NCBI GenBank assembly: GCA_050084515.1 | Contig: CM114275.1 | Coordinates: forward strand, 27,714,001-27,778,000 | Length of the DNA: 64,000 bases | From: Blasia pusilla | Taxonomy: Eukaryota; Marchantiophyta; Marchantiopsida; Blasiales | Direction: 5' to 3' | Shown: in pieces, positions 19,931 through 33,200 of the stretch | How the letters are laid out: each line of letters opens with the position of its first letter | Position numbering within the stretch: the stretch's first letter is position 1 | Position numbers and translations under genes: made by a program | Notes under the pieces: generated by a model | Databases searched by the model: none | Told to the model about the DNA's origin: nothing | Seen by the model: the letters and a program-made list of their open reading frames with translations, nothing else

Positions 19931-22440
19931 AATTCGCCATCTTCAAATGATGTTATGCATGAAGAACCTGTTGACCCTCAACATTTTCAACACGGTAAAA
20001 ATTTATGTGTCGGCTAACTAAGATTTGACAGAACCAATGTAACAAGTAGGTAGCAAGGAGATACAAAATGGGTAGAAAGTTCATAGTAGGTTAATCTAGA
20101 ATTGGGATATATGTTGTACTTTCTCTAATAGAGAAAAATTTGGTAAATGAAAAATAGAGATGGTAAATAGTCCCATCATACAATGACCATGCAAAAAAAT
20201 TCATATAAAATGAAATGAAGAATAGCAAGGGATTTCATAAGTGAAATGGAAAGAAATATGGTTATTGTCCTTGCATTTATGAGGACTTTAGGGGGGTATG
20301 CAAGATTATATTGATGGCTATGATGATCCTTTGGAGTTCTTATATCATGAAGTCATAGCAATACCCTATCGCTAATTCTAACTTACGTGTATTTATCATC
20401 CTTATGTTGTAGAGTGCCAAAATTTGAGAGTTTACCTTCTCTTATACGTCTTGAGGTATGTTTGTGCGCCTTTGGTTATGCCACTTGGGCATGTGAGGCT
20501 CAAGGAGGACATGGCATTTCAAGAAGTGACCTCTTAAGAGAAGCCTTCTCTTAGTATTCATGCATACTTATGTGAAGTTAATGTCTACAGGGTACAATAG
20601 AGAGCATTTTATCTCACTATTTTTCTTTATTAAAATTTTCCATGTCTTAAATGAAGTTTCCTCTAGATTTATCTCATATACGAATTCAATCAAATTTATT
20701 CTTTCAGGGTTATACTTTTAAACGATAACCAACATCGTGAGATGTTCTAGCCCCAAATTATGGATTGTTAAAATAGATGAGTGTAATTTCAAATTATCCA
20801 AAATGTATATTATTATTGGAGAATGCCTTTTCATTTTGCAAACAACTCTCCACTTGGCCGTTTCATCCAATAAGATCGTTCATTTTCCGAACCAATAGAG
20901 TTATTTGAAATCAATTTAAAATGACACTTGAGAATTATGGGAGGTAATTTAAACAATGCATCGGATGAATTTAACCTATGCGTCGCACAAAATTGTGTGT
21001 CGCAATAATTTAAACTTCTTTCCAATTAGTGATTTTCCCGTTCGTATTGGCGTGACTCTTGGTAGCTTCTCCACTTTTTGGAGTTTGGGGCTCCACTCCA
21101 CTCGATGCAAGTCTAAGGACCATATCCCATGCGGCCAAGGTCGTCAGGACCCGGCCTCAAGGTTCCGGATCTTTGTTGATCCGATGGATGGCTTTCATGC
21201 GATCTTAACCGAATTCACGCCGTCAACACACAGGGCGCAAGTTTTGTGACCGTATTACCACCTATTCCAACCGACGAGAAGGAGATAGAACGACGATCGC
21301 AGCGACCCCGACTGCAATTGGCGCATGGAGCCGACGGGGTCATAAGTCTAGGCATACCGACTCCACTTTTTGAACCAAGGCATGCATTGAAATCATTGAA
21401 AACAAAACGTTTCGAACTTTCGACTAATAGAAAATCAGCTGAAATTCAACGAGTGCACTCATCCGTTTTAGGGTGCAGATTTCCTCGCGACACCATTCCC
21501 TATGTCTTAGGTTAGAAGAGCCCAAACAGAAAGACTGCATCCCTAGGGATTGTCCCAGCTTTGAAAATGCACAATTGTGAACTCGTGCCAGAGGAATCTC
21601 ACCATCTCCCATGAGATTCCTTCAGCGCGAGTCACGGGCGGAAAAGCTCCGAAAGCAGAGCGCTGCTGGTCACCATCGCAGGAATTGAGAATTTCCTTCG
21701 TGCTTCGTCAGGCTAGTTGTGGGAGGTGCGACTTTGGTGCTCCACATTTGTAGGAGTTGGGGATTGGAGCTCTCGCGTTGCGTATGACCGCACTCTGAGC
21801 TTCTCGTGGGCCTGATGGTGACGGCAAATCCACCACCGAACTTGGACATAACGCTCTCGGGAGGAGAGAACACGCCCGACCGGGAAGCTTCTGCCTGAGA
21901 CCAGTGTGGCGGTGTGGAGACGGCGGCAATGACTACTTCATGGCGATGTGCCAAGAAGTGTGGTTCGCTCCGAGAGGAAGAAGGGATTGGCAGGTTTCTT
22001 GGATCCCGGATATCGACGCGGCGAGGCACTTGACAGTTGGAAAATGAAGCGATTCTTTTGAATGAGGAATCCAATGTTACAGATCACATGGTCGGATTGC
22101 TGCGGACGTTCACTTTCGGTGATAGTCTGTACGAGTCCCTTACCCCGACATTTAGGGTTTCTGGATCGGTATAAGCTATGTATACAGTCTCTCTAGGGAT
22201 GCACCGCGTGTCGTGATTGTGGGAAATAATTCATGTAGATATTTTAAGGATGGTCGAAAAACTAAAACTAGTTGAGTATGAAAACAGTAGCGTGACTCGT
22301 ATGGTACAAAGGCGAGATGCATTCGAGATGCATTCGAGAATCCTCCACAGAGCTGCCGCAATTGCAGCGGTTCATTATCCGCTGCTCGAATGCCCATCCA
22401 CTGGCACGTTGATTCATACGGTCCCTTCCATTTGTGATGA
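19931..22440. other. intergenic DNA downstream of the TLDc gene
   Basis: AT-rich to about 20,950 with a Helitron-start-like word series near 20,800-20,850 ('tatattattattggagaatgcc..ttgcaaacaactc'). From 21,000 to 22,100 the base composition becomes more balanced and frames of 60-134 codons appear on both strands, but none shows a motif I recognise. No splice-linked exons could be built. Confidence 0.4.
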
Positions 22441-22454
22441 TGATCATAGCGAAA

Positions 22455-25400
22455 TCAACGTTCCTCACGGCGTGCAGCACTTGGATTGCCCATCATGTCC
22501 ATCATCATCTTCTCTGGAGAATTCTCCCAGTTTCCGAAAGACGCCAAATCCACCTGTGACAAATTGGCAAGTTATGTTTGTAAGTGGTCTGAGTAACATG
22601 TCTTCAGCAGACTGAACAAAAATACGGGGAGCCATCATCCTATAGATTCATCCAGAATCACTCCTTTTCAGCTTTGTGAACCAGGGTCTTGTCTTGGAGA
22701 TCAATCCTCTCAACACATTAAAGATCCCGCAATTAAGTCGTCTTGAGCGTGAGCTGGTTGTAATTTGGAGGTCAGATTGTGATGAATACCTTGCGTCGCT
22801 GTTCAGAGAACAGATTTTCCCGCTTGAGGTATGCAGTCTGTTCCTGTTCGGCACTGTCGCCTCCCAAGCCCCATATCTCGACCTCCAGAACATTGGCTGT
22901 CACTGCAGAGAAACCCTGGTGAACGAAGTTCGAAAACAATTCCACTGTTTGAGTTAAAGCCACTCTAGCCAATAGCAACCTCAAAGTAAATAGACAATTA
23001 CCATTCCTATGATACCGTCTCCTGAGTCGTTCCAGGAAAACGTCAGGCCACGTCTTCTACTTTTCGAAAATCCTCATGAAGTCACTCATGCACAATGATC
23101 ACAGGTACTTTGGTCTCCATTTGTTTCATCCTAGTGACTACAAGTGACTGAGATTACTTGCCAACCTTACTGCAAATTGTGGTTTACTCTAGTTCGAAGA
23201 CGATTTTGAAGGGTTAAGTCCTATCACTGCAAGGACAATTAGTTCTTCAAGACGATCCAGAGAACCCATGGCATCACGTTTATGTTTATGGGCGAGACCC
23301 TGGAAAGAGTTGAAGTTCTCAGCAACAGGTATCTGACCCTGCTTGGTGAAGTACAGTTACAGTTTCAAATCAATTATTCCTAGAATCCCCTGCTTTTCAT
23401 ACCCATCTAGGAGGAATTCACATGTCTGACATTCGATTTTTCCAGAAAGACGATGGTGGATTCTGTAATATGGAATCATATTGCTATTCCCAATCTTCTT
23501 GATGCATCATCTACCGATGTGTCATCTCCAGTGACAGAAGATTTCGCTGCCCAATCCTGTGCAGAAGTAGGAGATGAATCCTCACCGTACAAGATCTCCC
23601 CAGGAGCGAAGACTTGTGTGGCCCTTCCATTCCTCCCACTATGTACTTCATAGTGGGAGGAATCATAGAGACAATCGAAGTTCCCTTCAGGAGCACCGAG
23701 ATGCTGCTATGGAAGTCTCCATAGAGCTGACGAAAGCTGAACCAAGGTAGCAAGATACGTGGGAAAGCACAAAGCTCAGGGCACGAGGGGTGGCACATGA
23801 ATAATAGTGCGTCTGTGATTCAGCACGATCTCCTCCAGAACATCAGTTGAAAGCTAGCGTGATAGCAATGCACAATAACTGCATATCGTAATGTTGACAG
23901 CTAGTACACGGGAATCCATGAGGACCAGCTGAGGAAGCAAGTCCTAGAACCTACCTGCATGCATACAGAGACACGGAATGCACTGGGATGTTCTCCCGAA
24001 ATAGAGCGCCAGAAGTTTAACTAATGTAGTGAACTAAAACTGGGTGCAACAAACAACTCTTGCCGAAGGTCAAAATTTCTGAGTGCTTCTGTATCTATGC
24101 TGTTGTAGATCGAGAGACTTCCTTAGGTCTCACCTTGGATCAATGTCTCCTGTTGCAGTAAATAAGTGCAGTCTTGGTGGTTTTATGAGTACGTCCTGGT
24201 GTTGGGTTGACAGGCTTGCTCACAAAGGTGGCGCAATGCATTCCTTTCATATCCATTTTCCAGGAAGGCTCGAAGGCTAACATAATTACCCTCACTAAAG
24301 CGGTAATTTCATGGAACTATACGAACTTATCATACTTTTATTTTCTTCAAATTACGATGTATTCTACCCAAATTATACTCCACTTTCTCCCAAAAATCTA
24401 CTCACGATCAATTCCATCGTACTTTCGGCGGAATTATGATGAATTACTGCCACCATAATTCGGCCCCACGTATTCTCAGGACACCACAAAATAGGCGTTC
24501 CTTTTGTGCTCGATAATTGTGTTAATTTGGTACTTACTAATGTAGTTTAAGAATCTTCAACTTACTATGGCAATTCCTGCGCCTTGGGCTCCATTCTTTG
24601 CCATGTACCTTGTACAACCTGCTTTTAGCTTTCATAACATCCGAGTGGTCCGAGATGAAGGTAGCAAGCAGTGCATGCAAAGCTAATACTTGACAGGAAC
24701 TCAAGATCAGGCATACCATATGAGTCGGGGGTGAAAGTCTTAGATGAACAGAAGAATTTTGGTTGTTCGTGGGATTGAGACAGAAACAGCCCAACTCAAG
24801 GCAAATTCACGAGTGTGTAACAATTGAAAGAGCCCACAATCAGTTCACCAAAATGCAGGATTTACCTGGTTTGGAATAAGAGAACCGGCGTTATAGGTCT
24901 TGTCGACAGCATGGTGCCTCACAATCAAAGTTCCAAAATCTTCGTCCAACCACACCCTCTCTTTGCCAGGGCATCCTCCAAAGCCCACACCTTCAGCTGC
25001 TGGCGTAGATCTGTAGACGGCACCTGGAGTGCGCTTATGGCTGTAGACGAAGTTCTTCTCTCTTCCTGAATTCAAGATCGGAAACAAAACCATTAGAAAT
25101 CGGATCTAGATCGCGTATAGACGAAGTGATTATTGAGTCTATTACTGCAGAACTCAGCTCCTGAGCTCCCACAATCTCGACGATACGATTGCCGACCAGA
25201 GACAAACGATGGGTGAGATAGAGCGACTGCACCCAAACCACTCTATGCGTGGTCATCTTCAGAAAAAATTCTGTCCATTATGTCACGGTAGATGCAGGTC
25301 GTGGGAAATACCCGATGAACGAAAAGGACAGAACACTGGATCGATCGAATAGAGACAGGAACCCGAACCACCATAGAAAGACTCCTTGTTATCCAATCCA

Positions 25401-27472
25401 CCAGTGATGAGAGCTCCAAGAACAATCTTATGGCTTTCCACAATATCAGATGAGTCTCCTCCTTCTTTAGAGTGTGCTGAGATGAGAACAAGAACAGGTG
25501 CTCGATACCCTAAAACACATGTCCACAACCGATTCATACCCCTACCGTGAACTGATGACCTGCGAAGCAACTAAACAGTCATGTCAGATAAGAGTGGTCT
25601 TCACTGCGCTCATGTTGCTGGCCCACAGGTCTTTATAGAGAGAAACTTGTCAAGAAGCATTCCAAGCATTCGAAGTAGATAAGCTGATTTGCACCTGTAG
25701 ATAATATTGGGAAATTCAGAACCGGGAGTGTTGATTAGTCCACAAGCAGCCCTAAGAAGGATCTCTGCTGCAGCACTATCTCTCGTAGAATTTCCGACAG
25801 CCCAAGCTGTTCCTGCATGTAAAAGTAGGGAATTATCTCTGGCCATCGTCTCTCCTCCTCCTCTAGCGTTCCGTTTCTCATCAACCTCTTCGACCTGAGC
25901 CATTTGGGAAATAGGGGAACGTCCTTGCTTCTCCTGAGCATGATCCTGTGAAACTCAGTTAATACAGTTTCAGGCTCACAGTCCGGCAAGCAAAGTAACT
26001 TCACCAATTGAAACAGTCAGTGTCCCAAGGCATCAATTGTTCACAATAAATAGTTCAGGCAGCAATTTTCCCGTAGACTTCAGGACTTCCTCAACCATGC
26101 TTATGAGTACGAACGATTTTAAAACCCAAGAAAGGAGCCAAAAAGGCAGAAGAATTCGTAGACACGCAACCCAGTGAAGACAAAAAAAGTCGGAGATGTT
26201 GAAGATACTTGTCCCCACTTCTGTCTGGAGCATTCGAAATGCGGATAATTTGAACGTGCTACGGAGGAGAAGTCAAACAAGAAAGAGCTGCCCAACGTGA
26301 CGAGATGTGCAATGCACTTCAAGGAGAGCTTCTTTAGGAAAGAACAAATATAGATGTGTTTATTACCCGTAACACCGTGGGAACCCTATCCAATTGTGCA
26401 CGAACGTACTGCACCAAACAATCAGCGAGGCTAGGAATTGCTGCGAACACCCACGAGGAAATCTCACCGACAGAGAATTCTGTCTCCGACCCAGTTTGCT
26501 CGGAGGAACCTTTTTCTTTCGATTTGCTCACGTCACAAGCTCTGAATGCTCCTGACAGCACATGGTCCAGTTTCGGTAACGATGCCTGCAACTCAGATCC
26601 ACTGAAAACAGCATCGTTCCTGGCCGGGAGCCTGGTGTGACACATGAACAACCAGCAGAGGTACAAAAAGTCTTGCAGTTCAGCCCCTGTGAGAAACCCC
26701 ACATCGTCATCCTCATCAGCCTTCCCATCAGCTACCTTTTTTGTACCAGCTGAACCTGTAGCCCTTGATAGACACTTCTTTGCACAGGTAAATACAGACA
26801 CAAGTGATTTCAGACGTTCCGCTGATGAATTCTGCACAAATCTTTGATACCCTTGGAGAATATGGATCCAACCAATATCCTCATGCCCTATCCCAAAAAG
26901 CTCCTGTACAATAGCTGGCCCAATTTGATCCACGAGTTCTGCTATTTGAGAGCCGGATGTGTCTTTCACCACCAGAGGAGCCAATCCAAAACACTCCTGT
27001 AAAATTACACATCAAGAGTTGGTCTGAATGAAGAAGGAGGAGAAAAAAGCGAATTGACACCCTACTGCACATCCTCTTTTTCGTCTTGATTGTGGCAGTA
27101 ACGTATCGAGATCTTTTGAATAAAGAGTGGAGACAACTCGACACACTCGTTTCCGCATGATGGAAGTCATGTCTATAGACCTAGAGATTATTTGTGAATG
27201 TCTGTTCCCATAATTGCTTTCTATCGAAGGTCCACCCACAGTTGGACCAGGCGCTTTGACACGGTGCAACTAGCAAAATTTGAAATTGAGAACACACTTA
27301 CTTGCAAAGACGACAGAGGAACCGAAGACTTCTTGTCCAGCTCGGAGGACGAGATCGAAAGATGTTGAAAACATCGTTCCAAAATTGCCAGGTCCCCACT
27401 TCCTCGGAGGTTGACCTCAAGATCCACTAAACCTCCTCCATCCCCGGCATTTCTAGACTGTCCTCCTCCCAT
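22455..27472 (-). CDS. TLDc-domain protein, 8 exons, 585 residues
   Basis: Exons (minus): 27,472-27,302; 26,996-26,367; 25,998-25,966; 25,945-25,695; 25,559-25,312; 25,065-24,866; 22,915-22,790; 22,553-22,455. All joins are GT-AG and keep frame (1,758 nt). The start MGGGQS fits an N-myristoylation signal (Gly2, Ser6), so the protein may sit at membranes. Residues 58-267 form a helical N-terminal region typical of plant TLDc proteins. The TLDc domain runs from about 317 to 550: LLLHAGTAWAV, IYRSSVHGRGMNRLW, VLVLISAHS, FYGGSGSCLYSI, VYSHKRTPG, GLGGDSAEQEQTAYLKREN and SEQRRK, ending NPSAARREER. TLDc proteins are linked to oxidative-stress resistance and, in animals and yeast, to V-ATPase regulation; the plant role is less clear. 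The 33-nt third exon is the least certain. Confidence 0.87.
23629..23663. repeat. perfect 15-bp inverted repeat in a TLDc-gene intron
   Basis: Arms ATTCCTCCCACTATG (23,629-23,643) and its exact complement (23,649-23,663) with a 5-base loop. It lies in the 1.95-kb sixth intron, far from both splice sites. Confidence 0.8.
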
Positions 27473-27869
27473 GGTTTCGCGCGCTTCGCAGAACCTTCTA
27501 AACCAGAGCGTAATTTCCAAATCCTCGCTCGCCAACGGCAATCCAACTTCTCACCGGACGGGACTCTACGCCGTGGTCGAGATTCTGGAATCACTCAGTA
27601 CAACAAAACAAAACGAGATGTCGTCCGCCGCGAATCGTCCAAACTTTCCTCAGCAACCTTTCAGTTCCGACTACATTCAATCACTAGCAGAATGTTACTG
27701 TCAGCGTAAGAAATCGGGCTCTGATCGCTCCTGTCCTGCTCTGCCCCATCCTCCTCACCCCGATCCAACCCAACGCAAATCATTCCTTCCGAGTGCAGAT
27801 TCTCCCAGCGCAGGGCCAACTTCAGCTCGCTCGAGCTCGGGAATCGCCGCGTACACGAGGCCCTCTGTT

Positions 27870-27900
27870 TCCTACTCGATAAATATATAAAAATATCACG
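27870..27900 (-). promoter_or_regulatory. TATA box of the TLDc gene
   Basis: On the minus strand 'tatttttatatatttatcg' lies about 400 bp upstream of the start codon, so the 5' untranslated region would be about 370 bases. It is followed by GC-richer sequence, as usual for a leader. The position is inferred from sequence only. Confidence 0.4.
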
Positions 27901-27985
27901 ATACAAAAGAGGGGGGGGGCATGGAGACCCAAAAAATAGAACAGCCGGAACCGGTCCTTCTTACTCGATTGGCTAACGCTACAGT

Positions 27986-28025
27986 AGAGGCCAGGTGGCT
28001 GCGCAGCGGCAGCCACCTGGCCTCT
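27986..28025. repeat. perfect 17-bp inverted repeat upstream of the TLDc gene
   Basis: Arms AGAGGCCAGGTGGCTGC (27,986-28,002) and its exact complement (28,009-28,025) with a six-base spacer. Located about 110 bp upstream of the presumed TATA box. GC-rich in a surrounding of moderate GC. Confidence 0.8.
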
Positions 28026-30205
28026 TCGCTCATCACGAATCACAACCCGCCACATGTCGACCGAAACCTTCGTCCTGGGCTGTGGTTCTCTCTACTACGG
28101 AGTGGATGTTTGTCTTTCTAAATGGAGGAAGTGCGTTGGAGGTTTTTCAAAATGAATGAGGGGAGTGTGAGATGGGGTTGTAATTGATGGATAGGTTTAG
28201 GAAGGGGGAGCATGGAAATGACAATGATCTAATTTATCAAAATGAAGAGGAAAGATTCCTTTTTTCCCCAAAAGGAGGTGGGGAGTATGAGGTCGAGTTT
28301 ACAAATGATGGTTTGAAGGAAGGTGGGTAGGGAAGGGCAGTATTCTGTAAGAAAATTAAACAGGATGATTATTTTCAGATGATGAGGTGGAAAGTATGAT
28401 GGAAAAAAAATCCAAACGGGGAGAGCAAGGAAGGGAACATGAGAATGGAATTTATTCACTAATTCCCCAAAACAAGGAGGTAAGGTGGAGAGTTTCCAAA
28501 TAAAGGAGGGAGTGTGATGGGATTTGAAAATGAGCAAGAGGATCTTAAGAACGGGGAAGGGAAGGGAAGCAAACACAAAAGAAAAAATTTTCAAGATGAT
28601 GACCGTGTTTGTAATAAATGGCAAGAAAATTCAAGGGCGTTTGAAGTTTTGAGTAAATTGTTTTACCATGTATTCATGAGTTGTTTTCCCATTTAGATGC
28701 TAAATTTTTTTAATTGAAATCAAATCAACAACATTTTAAGTTTTCAATGTATGGTTTTCCTACATGAGTCTTAAAGTTCCTTTTGTGTTAAAGTTCCTTT
28801 TATACACTTACATATAATGTTAGGATACTTCTCAAAATTATGTAAATTTGAAGAAAGGAGATCGACGTTAAATTGAACGAAAATAAAATTAATTCAATCT
28901 GACATGGCATAAGCATGCCAAATATGTCAACTAAAACTGTTGGCAGTCCATATATACTTGGGAGCACCGGAATTGGAGGTCTAGATAGGCAGACCATAAG
29001 AAGGTACCCATTGACTCGGGAAATGGAATCAACATTATGACCGGGCAGACAACCCATGCCTTGGGCTACACGAAATACGAACCCATCCAACATGCGACTC
29101 ATCTAAGCCTAAATCAAAGAAACACTAAATTGTCGATGAACTCAATTGGATCCCCTTCGGCGTGAATCTCTCTTTACCTTGAATTCATGACTTCATAGAA
29201 CTCAATTTGTGAACCTAGGATTCCCACTTCCACTTGGATACATCCTTTTTGTGCCTGAACATCCCATGGACGTGGAAAACTGGACTTACTTTGCAACCTT
29301 CGGCGTCTTTCTATGAGCTGTGCATCCGATGGGGGATGATTTGATTTCATCTCAGGCTTCCTCACTCTCCCTCTAGTCTCAAACCAGAGCAGGGTTCAGA
29401 CATATTTGTGACACATGATGTGCAACCTTTAATGAGTGAAGGCGGTCCATACATAGCTTATATTATACACATGGAGTCCTCAAAACAAGAAACCGAATCT
29501 GTTTCTTGCTCCACGAAACGATGAGACATTCGGACGCAACTCACAGAGAAAATCCACAATCTAGAGTCCATTCTTCAGTACACCAACTTTGGATTGTAAT
29601 CTTCTCACTGTACAATTTGTTCTTCCAATGTAGACTGTAACAGACCTTGAGACTATAGATTAGACAAACCGCCGACTTCACTCATTTGAAACGAATCTAT
29701 ACTTAAGCACTAGATAAGATACCCTAGATGGGTTCCTAGCTACTAAAGATCCTGGATATGCAAGTTGTGCAAGCTAATGCCGACTCGTCATACCTGACAC
29801 CATGTAAACAGAAACCTTAGAGGCCAATAGAATATTGCTTACGTGAAAACCAAATGTTTCTCGAACATTAACACCTTAGTGACTTGTCACATACAACAAT
29901 ATACCATTGTATTGGTGAAGAACGTTTCCCGACTCACTGAAGTGAGCAATCCAAGAGCAGTCCGGATCTTCCGAGAGGAAGATACACGTGTCGGATTTCC
30001 ACACTGCAGGCTGGTAAATTTTAATTTCTATTGGATAACATTTACATCCTGACCATCAAACCCGCAGAGAGAAGTGAAGCATTCAGTTCATATGACTACA
30101 TTTACTATGATCCACAGTTCAATCCTGATCACATGGAGATATAAGAACTTAATACTGAGGGTTACTCAATTCAGAAAGACCTCTCTATGTACTAAATTAC
30201 GCGTT
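28026..30205. other. intergenic DNA between the two host genes
   Basis: 28,100-28,600 is purine-rich on the plus strand and contains loosely repeated blocks ('aaggaggtggggag', 'gaaggtgggtag', 'aaggaggtaaggtggagag'). The rest is AT-rich without a recognisable frame. It should include the 3' end of the PQBP1-like transcript near 30.0-30.2 kb. Confidence 0.45.
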
Positions 30206-30209
30206 ACAG

Positions 30210-33200
30210 TCAGTCTGCATCCCCAAGACCATCACTTCCATCTCCTCGCTTTTGAATCACTGCATAATTTGGAGCAGGCTTCCCATGCTGCTGCTGCTGT
30301 CCTGCAAGCTCGGCATTTCTCCTTAGCACTGCCCCAGGCGAAGGATATGGACGTTGTTGAAACAAAGGACCCTGCAATTGACAATAAATGATCAAAAAAA
30401 GCAGCGAGGCAGTTCTAGATGGCACATATTCACAGATGACCTTTCTCTGCTCTCCTAGATTCTTTCAATGCATCAGATAATGATAAACAGACAGCAAATT
30501 GACCCAACTGCATTCTGTCCATGTAGGTTCAAGGTATCTTACAGTAGCAGTGGTATCTGCTGCCCTTGGCTGCTGACCTTTCAGTCCCACTCCCCTGAAT
30601 AACCAAACAGGGTTGTTCAGAAGAATGACATTTGTAAGGGCATAATTCAACATATCCATGAGCTCCTGACAATCATGAGCATTAAAGACTGTCACATCAT
30701 CCTAACACCCTATTATACGGATATTTGGGAAAATTTGTCGGAAAATTTGTTGGGTGATAATCTAAGCAGTATAGAACAAAGCTCGAATTTAGAAAACCTC
30801 CAACTCCAGTAAATTAACACATCTGAGATGAAAAACATACAAGACAAAGAACTTGATGGCCTGTTCAATCAAAATCAGAAGGATTCCTATCTGTTTAGCT
30901 TAGCTAGAAGGAAACACGGTACCCTTAATACAACAGTTAAGAAACATCCCATTGATACTGAGCTCATCACAGCAGCAGAATCCTACTAGAGTAATAGAAG
31001 GATAAGCTTCAAAAGAGAAAACAAGGAAAAAAATTTGAAACCAGTCATGTCTCATTTGACGTTACTCCAAGTGACCCATATCACGCACCATCCACCACGA
31101 GGAGCATCAGAGTAGGAGCTCGGATCCATGGGGTCCAGTTCATCTGAGTCAGATGGAATCCGCTTTCTCTGCTCTTTCCGGTGCAATTTCCCAGTTGGTG
31201 GCTTCATTCCCAGTCTGTGCAAGCAATTGTGCCATGAGAAGATGCCAAAGTTTAGACCACTCACCTAAACATTAGAACTAAGGTCATAGTGAACATCTCA
31301 AAAACCAGTGACTGAAGCAACCACAACATCCAAAGTTCTCCTGGCGCAAAGAAAGCAAACAGAGATTGTTGCAACACAATTCTCTTCGCATTCTCAGACA
31401 GTCCCACCTGCAAAACTTCCAACTCACCTTTGCTTAGGATCTTTTTTAAAGGTATCTGCCTCCACGGCCGCAGCAATGTCAGCTTGCCACTTATGCTTGA
31501 ATTCTGGCTCCGTTGCTGCTTCTGCTGATGTGGGCTCTACTGTTGTGACTGTAGATACACTCTGTTTAACTCCTGGAGAATTACTCTGAGGAATTTTGAT
31601 GTTGAGAACTCTGGATCACAAGAGCAGGCAGAAAATCAATATCACAGAGTGAGCAACAGAGAAAACTTTCAAGAAAGATTATCACACTTATTATGTTTAT
31701 TTAAACTTGGCCTCGAAATTGAGCACCAAAAACAAACTGAATTGAACTAAAGGGATTGTACCTTGTACAGTGATTGCAATAGTTCCAAGCCTGAACTAGA
31801 CCTCGGCCCCAACCACCACAACCAGCACACTTCTTGAACTTGGAAGCAGAACCATTGGATTGAGATTCTACAGTTCCTGTTGACAATAATTCCTGTGTCT
31901 TTGAGGTGGCTCCTCCCTTGGCTGGTTTTGGACGCTCCCAGCTAGACTCGCTAGTTTTGACATTGTAGTAATATTTCTGCCCTGCGTTCAAGAAACAAGC
32001 ACACAGTACTGTTCATATTGGACATATATTTGTCACTCTCCGGGTTGAATTTGTAAATGTATTGCATCAATGCTTCACATAGCTTCCAGTGTAATAAGAC
32101 CATATAGGATAGAGACAAGGCCTTAGACATTACCAGTTCCACTGTCCATGGCCTCCTCCCAATCAGGTGGCAAGGCTGGCAATGCTGGTGGAGGTGGAGG
32201 GGGTGGCAAAACTGCCTTTGCTAGTGGTCTCTCCCACTGGCTTTTACCCGTGCTTTGGTTGTAGTAATAAACAATTCCACTCTCTGGGTCAGTACCTTCC
32301 ACCTGTTCATACAAGACCCAAAAATTACTAAAACCCCGTGCAGCAAGGAATTGATGAGCAGTAGTTAGTCTTTGAAACAAGCATTACCTCTATTGAAATT
32401 ATATTGACATAGCAACTGAGTAGTGGATGTCTTGCTATGCCACATTGCATAAGCCAAGGATATTGACGGAAGGTGTGCTAAATTGTCTTTACCAAAATTT
32501 AACCCAATTTGTCCTGGATCTTGAGATCTTACCCAGCCAGCAGGAAGTTTACTTGGCACTGAGTCCTTTGCAGTACTTCTGGCATCTGATGAGGCCTCCG
32601 ATGTCCCCTGCTCACATCCATCACAGAGAGCCGTTATATATATATATATATAATGAGGCTTACAAATGTCTCATGGTAATACTCAACACTCATGAGGGTA
32701 TTCTACAAGACTACAGTTCCAGACACTCAAATACTGTTTGCTATCTGCCTATCCTATGAGAGTATGCAAAATACTTCACTCCAGATCTGGATCTGGAGCT
32801 GGTGTCCATTTCCATAGTTTTTCTTGCAACAGTCCTCAAACCATCATGGGAAGATTTCCAACCTAGAGACTTTTATTAGTTCTATCCTCATCGTACTTTC
32901 CTCTCACAACAGTAAGGTCTCTGGGGTCCACAGAACAGTACTACAGAAAATCTAAGCAGTTTTTCAAAACCTTTAGAGAAAAACGATGGTTTGAAAAGTG
33001 ATAAAAACCAAAGCCTGTGTTTATCTGACCAACTCTAAATCAAAGGAGATTCCTAATATTTTCACCCTCAATATCACCCACAACTGTGTCACTTAAATTC
33101 ATAAAGCTGCGTTCGAGGAGTTGTCAGAACAGGTAAGCAAAAGAATTCTATTTCACCAGCAAACCTCTGAATCTGGACAAAAAATATGACCAAAGAAGTC

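Noticed and set aside
21670-22074. 134-codon minus-strand frame downstream of the TLDc gene
   Set aside because: Overlapping frames on both strands, no motif, no splice partner; treated as unassigned intergenic DNA.
26033-26233. 66-codon minus-strand frame as a TLDc exon
   Set aside because: It ends in a stop before any usable donor, and exon 2 to exon 3/4 joining keeps the frame without it; it is intron sequence.
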